From NCBI GenBank assembly GCA_030433125.1, contig JAUIKZ010000013.1, forward strand, positions 1 to 20,910: a stretch of DNA of 20,910 nucleotides. The letters run 5' to 3'. Positions 14,968 through 20,910 of the stretch are shown piece by piece. The stretch comes from Alphaproteobacteria bacterium. Its GTDB lineage: Bacteria > Pseudomonadota > Alphaproteobacteria > UBA6184. The notes under the pieces are model-generated. The model made no database searches. It was not told the DNA's origin and was given only the letters and a program-made list of their open reading frames with translations. The translations under genes and the position numbers were made by a program. How positions within the stretch are numbered: the first letter of the stretch is position 1; each line of letters opens with the position of its first letter.

Positions 14968-16357
14968 TGTTCTCGTAATTGATGATGAAGCCGATATTCG
15001 GATGGCTATCGGCGGTATATTGGAAGATTTTGGGTACAACCCCATTTCGGCCAAAGATGGTGAAGAGGCGTTTAGGCTGTTTCAAGAGCGCAAACCGCAG
15101 ATTTGCCTCATTGATATTTGGCTGAATGACCAACGCTACGACGGTATTCGCCTGCTCGAAATGTTTCACCAAATTGAGCCCGACATCCCTAAAATTATGA
15201 TAAGCGGGCATGGCACCATCGAAACAGCCGTTAATTCCATTAAACGGGGGGCTTTCGATTTTATTGAAAAGCCCTTTAAAACAGATCGCTTGCTACTAAC
15301 AATTTCTCACGCTATAGAAATCTACAAGCTGAAACGTCAGAATGCTGAGCTCAAACTGGAGCGCCCTTTGGCGACACAAGAGATCTTCGGCAAAAGCCCA
15401 GCCATTAAGCAACTGCGCCAACTTGTTAGCAAAGTGGCCAACACAAACAGCCGCGTGTTTATTACGGGAGAACCAGGTTCCGGTAAGGAATATATCGCGC
15501 GTCATATTCATGAACACTCCAAACGCAAAGAAGAACCCTTTGTGGTGTTGAACTGTGCTAACGTGGAGGATGACTCCCTTGCGGAGACATTTTTTGGAAG
15601 TGAACACAACAACGAGATCAAGCTAGGTTTGTTAGAAAAAGCCCACCGCGGCACCTTATTTTTGGATGAAGTTACCGACATTCCCTATGATTTACAAGCG
15701 AAGGTAACCCGTGTGTTGTCGCAAAACTCATTTAAGCGCCTGGGTGGCGAAACGGTTATCAACACAGATGTGCGTGTTATGGCATCATCGTCGCGCAATA
15801 TTCAAGCCGCCTTAAAAAATGGTAAGATGCGGGAAGATTTTTATTATCGCCTTAATATTGTGCCGGTGCGAGTGCCGTGTTTGTCTGAACGCCGCGAAGA
15901 CATACTACCTCTTCTTAACCACTTTATGGAGCAGGGCTACTATTTATCACCTTCTGTGAAGAAGCGTGCCTTTTCGAAGGAGGCAGAAGATATTATCCGC
16001 CAATATGAGTGGCCAGGCAATATACGTCAGCTTAAAAATATGGCAGACTGGCTGCTTATTATGAGTTCTACCAGCAAAACGTCGGCGGTGATTCAGCCGG
16101 CCGATTTGCCCCCCGAAATTAGCAATATAGATTCAGGGAGGGGCAACAAGACTGGGCTTCCGCATGACTTGATCAAGCTTCCGTTAAGAGAGTCGCGCGA
16201 GCAATTTGAGCGCTTGTATTTAAGTAACCAAATCAAGCGTTTTTCTGGTAACGTCACGCAGACAGCCAACTTCATTGGCATGGAACGTTCGGCGCTACAC
16301 CGCAAGCTCCGCACATTGAGGCTTACGAAGGAAACGGTAGCGGATGAGACCCAATGA
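14957..16357 (+). CDS. ntrX: NtrX-type response regulator (AAA+ and Fis-type HTH, no GAFTGA)
   Basis: The partner response regulator of NtrY. The receiver domain (1-120) has acidic Asp9/Asp10, phospho-acceptor Asp53 in CLIDIWLND, and Lys105 in EKPFK. The AAA+ domain has Walker A GEPGSGKE and Walker B GTLFLDEV. Where NtrC has ELFGHEKGAFTGA, this protein reads TFFGSEHNNEIKLGLLEKAH, so the sigma-54-contacting GAFTGA loop is missing. That is also how I recall Brucella and Caulobacter NtrX. The C-terminus ends in a Fis-type helix-turn-helix, GNVTQTANFIGMERSALHRKL. The 466-aa length is usual. The first 11 bp lie inside the end of ntrY, and the ATGA at 16354-16357 overlaps the trkA start. Confidence 0.95.
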   Translation: MQYDVLVIDDEADIRMAIGGILEDFGYNPISAKDGEEAFRLFQERKPQICLIDIWLNDQRYDGIRLLEMFHQIEPDIPKIMISGHGTIETAVNSIKRGAFDFIEKPFKTDRLLLTISHAIEIYKLKRQNAELKLERPLATQEIFGKSPAIKQLRQLVSKVANTNSRVFITGEPGSGKEYIARHIHEHSKRKEEPFVVLNCANVEDDSLAETFFGSEHNNEIKLGLLEKAHRGTLFLDEVTDIPYDLQAKVTRVLSQNSFKRLGGETVINTDVRVMASSSRNIQAALKNGKMREDFYYRLNIVPVRVPCLSERREDILPLLNHFMEQGYYLSPSVKKRAFSKEAEDIIRQYEWPGNIRQLKNMADWLLIMSSTSKTSAVIQPADLPPEISNIDSGRGNKTGLPHDLIKLPLRESREQFERLYLSNQIKRFSGNVTQTANFIGMERSALHRKLRTLRLTKETVADETQ

Positions 16358-17745
16358 AAATAATTGTGTGTGGCGCCGGTGAAGTAGGCACCAACATCAT
16401 TAAACAATTATACGAAGAAGGAAATGACCTCACCGTTATTGAGCAACGGCCAGAGGTGGCTAAAAAAATAGACTCTCTTTTTGATGTGCAAACCATTGTG
16501 GGTAAGGCCAGCTCCCCTAGCATTCTAGAAGAAGCTGGCGCCAACAAAGCCGATGTGATTATTGCCACTACGTCCTTTGATGAAGTAAATATGGTGGTGT
16601 GTCAGCTTTCAAAACATGTGTTTGATATCCCCATTAAAATAGCGCGCATTCGCCAAGAAGACTTTAACGCAGCCCATTGGCGACACATATTTGAGGATGT
16701 GAATTTCCCCATTGACATGGTGTTGCGCCCCGAACACGAGGTGGCCCAGCATATAGCCCAAGCCATAGAAATCCCGGGGGCTTTCGATTATATAGCGGCT
16801 TCGAAGTTAAAAGCGTTTAGGGCGGCTATTATTGGCGTGGATGTGGAAGCGGGAGCCGCCGTTATCGGCCTTAATGCCACCACTTATAGCATCGCTTTTC
16901 CCCACATTCCTTTAGCTATTTTGGCGGCGCATAACAGGGCAGGGGTGCACTTTTGTGACAACAACTATAAAATTCAAGCAGGTGATAAGGTGTACATAGC
17001 TGCACCCCATGACGCGCTGCCAGTGGTGCTTGAGCTATTTGGCTATACGACAGACCAAGACAAAAAGAAAATTGTGATTGCCGGGGGAGGGACCATAGGC
17101 TTGTCCCTAGCGTTACAACTAGAAAAAGCAGGTTACAGCGACATAAAGGTGATCGAGAAAGAGGCCGCCCGTGCCCGCGAGATCGCCCCTTTACTGACGC
17201 GCTCCATTGTAATTAATGAGGATATTGCAAGCCGTGAGACGATGCTTGAACAACAAGTGCCACAATGCAGCCATTTTGTGGCTGTCTGCGATAATGAACA
17301 CATCAACATATTAAGCTGCTTACAAGCCAAAAAGATGGGCACAAAAAACAGTGTTTGTTTGATCAATTCACAAAATTTTCATGAGGTCACTGACGCTTCC
17401 TCCATTAATAATGTGATTGTGCCCCACCAAATTACATTGGCCAGTTTAAGGCAGGCCCTTACACGAAAATTAAAAACGCAAATATTAAAGTCTGTCTTTA
17501 ACCAGCGCATCAACATGGCGGTGATCAATATTCATAAAAACATGCCGGTGTGTGATAAAACGATTAAAGATCTATATTTGCAACGATCCGCCTTTGTACC
17601 CTTGTATGCGTATGAAGATAAAGTTGTGTTCTTGCCCAAAGCCGAAACGGTGTTGCATGGAGGCAGCAATATTCTTTTGGTGTATGAAAGCCACAGCAGC
17701 GATTATGTTAACTCCTTGTTCCAAGAAGAGGTGGGCTATTATTAG
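16354..17745 (+). CDS. trkA: TrkA, NAD-binding regulator of Trk potassium uptake
   Basis: A cytoplasmic peripheral subunit of the Trk K+ uptake system that gates the TrkH/TrkG channel in response to nucleotides. The 463-aa length and internal duplication are typical: two RCK_N-RCK_C pairs. The first Rossmann motif is IIVCGAGEVGTNI at residues 3-15, followed by TVIEQRPE. The second is KIVIAGGGTIGLSLALQLE at about 236-254, followed by KVIEKEAARA. Two TrkA_C regions lie near 140-230 and 370-460. It overlaps ntrX by 4 bp (ATGA), so translation is coupled. Alphaproteobacterial genomes commonly have trkA after ntrX, which supports the assignment. The channel subunit is not in this window. Confidence 0.95.
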   Translation: MKIIVCGAGEVGTNIIKQLYEEGNDLTVIEQRPEVAKKIDSLFDVQTIVGKASSPSILEEAGANKADVIIATTSFDEVNMVVCQLSKHVFDIPIKIARIRQEDFNAAHWRHIFEDVNFPIDMVLRPEHEVAQHIAQAIEIPGAFDYIAASKLKAFRAAIIGVDVEAGAAVIGLNATTYSIAFPHIPLAILAAHNRAGVHFCDNNYKIQAGDKVYIAAPHDALPVVLELFGYTTDQDKKKIVIAGGGTIGLSLALQLEKAGYSDIKVIEKEAARAREIAPLLTRSIVINEDIASRETMLEQQVPQCSHFVAVCDNEHINILSCLQAKKMGTKNSVCLINSQNFHEVTDASSINNVIVPHQITLASLRQALTRKLKTQILKSVFNQRINMAVINIHKNMPVCDKTIKDLYLQRSAFVPLYAYEDKVVFLPKAETVLHGGSNILLVYESHSSDYVNSLFQEEVGYY

Positions 17746-17812
17746 GCGCACATTCAGCGGTTCACTCATGAGTGACAAAATCGCTTAGTTTTAGGGCGTG
17801 CCTCGGACGTTC

Positions 17813-17829
17813 TTCATGCGGTGGCCCTG
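17813..17829 (+). repeat. Short sequence related to the right arm at 5043-5059
   Basis: TTCATGCGGTGGCCCTG here resembles TTCATGCGTAGGCCCTG at 5043-5059 (two substitutions, or one gap in each sequence). A little upstream, AGGGCGTGCCTCGG resembles AGGGTGCCTCCGCGG of the left arm at 4897-4911. This may be a decayed, shortened relative of the element at 4882-5054. The 186-bp spacer around it (17746-17931) also holds a 12-bp palindrome, CACTCATGAGTG (17763-17774), and a small GTGCT-AAA-AGCAC hairpin (17857-17869), but no clear T-tailed terminator. Confidence 0.25.
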
Positions 17830-17931
17830 TGGCCCTTCCTCTATGCTGTACTTGTGGTGCTAAAAGCACTATAACTTAGATTAGTGATTATGAATATAAA
17901 TTAACGAATAACTGAGGGGGCTTTTTTACCC

Positions 17932-20769
17932 ATGAGTATAGATTTTGATCCTGTCAATTACATACACGTGCGCGGTGCACGAGAGCATAACTTAAAAAAC
18001 ATCAATGTGGACATTCCTAAGGGGCAGTTGGTGGTGATCACGGGCGTGAGTGGCTCTGGCAAGTCTTCACTGGCCTTTGATACCATTTATGCGGAAGGGC
18101 AACGACGCTATGTGGAAAGCTTGTCCGCTTACGCGCGCCAGTTTTTAAACCTTATGCAAAAGCCGGATGTGGATAGCATTGATGGTCTTGCCCCCGCCAT
18201 TTCTATTGAGCAAAAAACCACATCTAAAAACCCGCGCTCTATTGTGGGTACGGTAACAGAAATTTATGACTATTTGCGCTTACTCTACGCACGTGTGGGC
18301 GTGCCATATTCCCCCGTTACAGGCCAGCCCATTGCCAGCCAAACCATTAGCCAAATGACTGACAAGCTGTTGCACATGGACGAGGGCACCAAGCTGTTAT
18401 TGCTGGCGCCTGTGGTGCGCGACCAAAAGGGAGAGCATAAAAAGCTTTTGCAAGACATTCAGCGCAAAGGGTTTGTGCGGGTGTTGGTGGACGGCGAACA
18501 ATACCAAATAGAAGAGGTGCCAGCCCTCGAGAAAAACATAAAGCACACCATAGAGGTGGTGGTGGACCGTCTGGTGGTAAAATCGGGGGAGGCGCAACGT
18601 TTGGCCAGCTCCCTCGAAACAGCGCTGAATTTGAGTGACGGGTTGTGTGTGGCGCAAGATTTTAAAACCGGCGAACGCACTCTCTTTTCCACCAAATATG
18701 CCTGCCCGGTGTCGGGGTTTAGCATCCCGGAGATTGAACCGCGATTGTTCTCCTTCAACAGCCCCCATGGGGCATGTGCCACGTGCGATGGCTTAGGAGA
18801 GAAAATTGTGTTTAGCCCCGAACTGGTGGTGCCTGACCCCACAAAGCCCATGATAGAAGCCATGCAAGTGTGGGCCAGTGAAACGCCGGGATATTACCGC
18901 AGCATGCTAGAGAGTGTGGCGAAACACTATGGCGTGAAAATTAAAACGCCTTTTAACCAGTTGCCACAGAAGGTGCAAGATGTGTTGCTTTATGGCTCAG
19001 GCAAAGAAAAAATTGAGATTCACTTTGAGGGGGAACGCATCACCTACACTAATAAACGCCCCTTCGAGGGAATGATCCCCTGGCTGGAGCGGCGCTATCA
19101 CGAAACAGAAAGCCAGCGCATTCGCCAAGACTTGGAGCGTTTTCAAATCAACATGCCTTGCGAAAGCTGCAAAGGTGACCGCCTCAATGAACGGGCCTTG
19201 TGTGTGAAAATTGATGGCCAAAACATCGCGCAATTTATTCAGCTCTCTATTAAAGAAGCCGACGCGTGGGTAAAAGCATTAGAAGAAAAACTTACCCCAA
19301 AAGAACTTGAAATTGGTGCCCGCATCCTCAAAGAAATCCGTGAGCGCTTGTCCTTTTTGGTGAACGTGGGGTTGAGCTACCTCACCCTAAACCGCAAGGC
19401 GGGGACCCTGTCGGGCGGGGAAAGCCAACGCATACGGCTAGCCTCCCAAATTGGCTCGGGGCTGACAGGCGTGCTGTATGTGCTGGACGAGCCCTCCATT
19501 GGCCTCCACCAGCGTGACAACCAAAAGCTAATCGACACGTTGCGCCACCTTAAAAATCTGAATAATACGGTGCTTGTGGTGGAGCATGACGAAGACACCA
19601 TGATGGCCTGTGACCACCTGATCGACATGGGGCCAGCGGCCGGTGTGCATGGGGGGACGATTGTGGCCGAGGGAACCCCCGACGCTGTTATGCAATGCGA
19701 GGCCAGCGAGACGGGTCAATACTTAAGCGGCAACCTTCAAATTGAGGTGCCGAAAAAATTACGTAAAGGGAATAAAAAACACCTGGTGGTTGAAGGCGCC
19801 ACCCTTAACAACTTGAAAAATGTTACTGCCAAGATCCCCTTGGGCAAGCTGGTGTGCATAACCGGCGTGTCGGGCGGTGGGAAGTCATCACTTATTATCG
19901 GCACCCTCTATAAAGAATTGGCACGACAGCTTTATAAAAGCAGTGCACGCCCCGGCCCGCATAAGGCCATCAAAGGCCTGGAACACATTGGGAAGGTGAT
20001 TGATATTGATCAGTCCCCCATCGGGCGCACCCCCCGTTCAAACCCGGCCACCTACACCGGCGTGTTTGACCCTATACGTCAGTGGTTTGCGGGGCTGCCA
20101 GAGGCCAAGGTGCGCGGCTACAGCCCAGGGCGTTTTAGTTTTAACGTGAAGGGCGGGCGCTGCGAGGCCTGCCAGGGCGACGGTGTGCTAAAAATTGAAA
20201 TGCACTTCCTGCCCGATGTGTATGTGGAATGCGACCAATGCAAAGGTAAGCGCTACAACCGTGAAACCTTAGAGGTCACCTATAAAGGTAAGTCCATCTC
20301 CGACGTATTAGAGATGACCGTGGAAGAAGGCGCTGCCTTTTTTGAGGCCATGCCTGCCATTAAAAATAAATTGGATACACTGTTAAAAGTGGGGTTGGGA
20401 TACATGCAAATAGGCCAACGGGCCACCACCCTTTCTGGCGGCGAGGCCCAACGGGTGAAGCTCGCTAAAGAGCTCTCTAAACGGGCAACGGGTGACACCC
20501 TATACATCCTCGACGAACCGACTACCGGCTTGCATTTCTCTGATATCAAAAAACTCCTAGAGGTGCTGCATCTGTTAGCGGATCAGGGAAACACGGTCGT
20601 CGTCATTGAACATAACCTGGATGTGATTAAAACAGCCGACTGGATTTTAGACATCGGCCCGGAAGGCGGTGATGGCGGCGGCACACTCGTAGCACAAGGC
20701 ACCCCGCAGCAGGTCTCTACAGTGAAAGCCAGCCACACAGGGCAGTTTTTAACACGGTATTTTGGGTGA
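17932..20769 (+). CDS. uvrA: UvrABC excinuclease subunit A
   Basis: The DNA-damage-recognition ATPase of nucleotide excision repair, which loads UvrB at lesions. At 945 aa it matches the family length. The two ABC modules are complete: Walker A GVSGSGKSS at about 38-46 and GVSGGGKSS at about 645, signature LSGGESQRIRLA near 494 and LSGGEAQRVKLA in the second half, and Walker B YVLDEPSIGLH and YILDEPTTGLH. The second zinc module is intact (GRCEACQGDG ... VECDQCKG). The first reads CPVSGFS ... GACATCDGLG, with Ser in place of one Cys, a change I recall from other alphaproteobacterial UvrA proteins. GAGGGG lies about 12 nt before the ATG, a slightly long spacing. I found no LexA box of the GTTC-N7-GTTC type in the leader, so SOS control is not evident. 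Confidence 0.98.
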   Translation: MSIDFDPVNYIHVRGAREHNLKNINVDIPKGQLVVITGVSGSGKSSLAFDTIYAEGQRRYVESLSAYARQFLNLMQKPDVDSIDGLAPAISIEQKTTSKNPRSIVGTVTEIYDYLRLLYARVGVPYSPVTGQPIASQTISQMTDKLLHMDEGTKLLLLAPVVRDQKGEHKKLLQDIQRKGFVRVLVDGEQYQIEEVPALEKNIKHTIEVVVDRLVVKSGEAQRLASSLETALNLSDGLCVAQDFKTGERTLFSTKYACPVSGFSIPEIEPRLFSFNSPHGACATCDGLGEKIVFSPELVVPDPTKPMIEAMQVWASETPGYYRSMLESVAKHYGVKIKTPFNQLPQKVQDVLLYGSGKEKIEIHFEGERITYTNKRPFEGMIPWLERRYHETESQRIRQDLERFQINMPCESCKGDRLNERALCVKIDGQNIAQFIQLSIKEADAWVKALEEKLTPKELEIGARILKEIRERLSFLVNVGLSYLTLNRKAGTLSGGESQRIRLASQIGSGLTGVLYVLDEPSIGLHQRDNQKLIDTLRHLKNLNNTVLVVEHDEDTMMACDHLIDMGPAAGVHGGTIVAEGTPDAVMQCEASETGQYLSGNLQIEVPKKLRKGNKKHLVVEGATLNNLKNVTAKIPLGKLVCITGVSGGGKSSLIIGTLYKELARQLYKSSARPGPHKAIKGLEHIGKVIDIDQSPIGRTPRSNPATYTGVFDPIRQWFAGLPEAKVRGYSPGRFSFNVKGGRCEACQGDGVLKIEMHFLPDVYVECDQCKGKRYNRETLEVTYKGKSISDVLEMTVEEGAAFFEAMPAIKNKLDTLLKVGLGYMQIGQRATTLSGGEAQRVKLAKELSKRATGDTLYILDEPTTGLHFSDIKKLLEVLHLLADQGNTVVVIEHNLDVIKTADWILDIGPEGGDGGGTLVAQGTPQQVSTVKASHTGQFLTRYFG

Positions 20770-20827
20770 GCCAGATCTCCTTATATATTATTCTTTTTGC
20801 TTACAAGAAAATATTCACACATCCCTA

Positions 20828-20910
20828 AAGCAAGGGGTGGAGTCAAGAGTAGGGCGCGTTCTGCAGCGGCAGCACGCGGGGGCTGGACCTTCATTGGGCG
20901 TCCCGCCCAA
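20828..20910. repeat. Palindromic repeat element, right-edge copy (cut by window end)
   Basis: Bases 20828-20847 are identical to 6-25. The sequence then diverges, apart from a shared CTGCAG a short way downstream. The last 17 bases form a perfect hairpin, TTGGGCG (20894-20900) / CGCCCAA (20904-20910), with a 3-nt loop. It begins 58 bp after the uvrA stop. The other arm, if present, is beyond the window. No T-tailed terminator for uvrA is visible in 20770-20827, which is simply AT-rich. Confidence 0.55.

Noticed and set aside
17746..17931. LexA box or T-tailed terminator between trkA and uvrA
   Set aside because: Only one GTTC is present without a second at the right spacing, and the small hairpins have no T-run.
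18459..18863. 134-codon minus-strand ORF inside uvrA
   Set aside because: Antisense to a conserved uvrA region with no recognisable domain; coding-strand shadow.
1..20910. CRISPR array, prophage, insertion sequence transposase or tRNA genes
   Set aside because: I found no regularly spaced repeats, no transposase or phage proteins among the genes, and no cloverleaf-type sequence in the spacers.

Overview
The window looks like the chromosome of an alphaproteobacterium with a host-associated or intracellular lifestyle. I infer this from four things. The gene order dusB / NtrC-like HTH / ntrY / ntrX / trkA is the alphaproteobacterial nifR3-ntrBC-ntrYX-trkA locus in reduced form. The glutamate dehydrogenase is the very large NAD-dependent type. 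Two adjacent proteins with signal peptides look like host-directed enzymes: a Ulp1/C48-like cysteine protease and a class 3 lipase. Palindromic intergenic elements are scattered between genes, as in Rickettsiales and Holosporales. I cannot name the species from the sequence.

Layout from left to right. The left edge (1-113) holds a palindromic repeat whose left-arm sequence recurs at the right edge (20828-20847). RNase P RNA (rnpB, 191-551, +) follows. A minus-strand group then reads fabI (2698-3492), a divergent heparinase II/III-like gene (1105-2628) and a mutT-type Nudix gene (674-1093), ending at an intrinsic terminator (587-618). Divergent from fabI are two plus-strand genes for secreted proteins: the Ulp1-like protease (3640-4875) and the lipase (5282-6547). 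A 406-bp spacer between them contains a long inverted-repeat element. A 299-bp spacer carrying a possible 58-codon ORF leads to gdhB (6847-11448).

Then comes a tightly packed plus-strand series: dusB (11471-12469), an 89-aa Fis/NtrC-C-terminus-like protein (12483-12752), ntrY (12754-14967), ntrX (14957-16357) and trkA (16354-17745). The spacings are 22, 13 and 1 bp, followed by overlaps of 11 and 4 bp. uvrA (17932-20769) has its own leader. The window ends in the second repeat copy.

How the genes fit together. FabI does the last reduction step of fatty-acid elongation. GdhB burns glutamate to 2-oxoglutarate, which would suit a cell living on host amino acids. NtrY/NtrX is a two-component system and TrkA gates potassium uptake. 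DusB modifies tRNA, RNase P RNA matures tRNA, and MutT and UvrA protect nucleotides and DNA. The most noteworthy items are the putative effector pair, the reduction of ntrBC to a lone DNA-binding domain next to dusB (a parallel to the gammaproteobacterial dusB-fis operon), and the palindromic elements.
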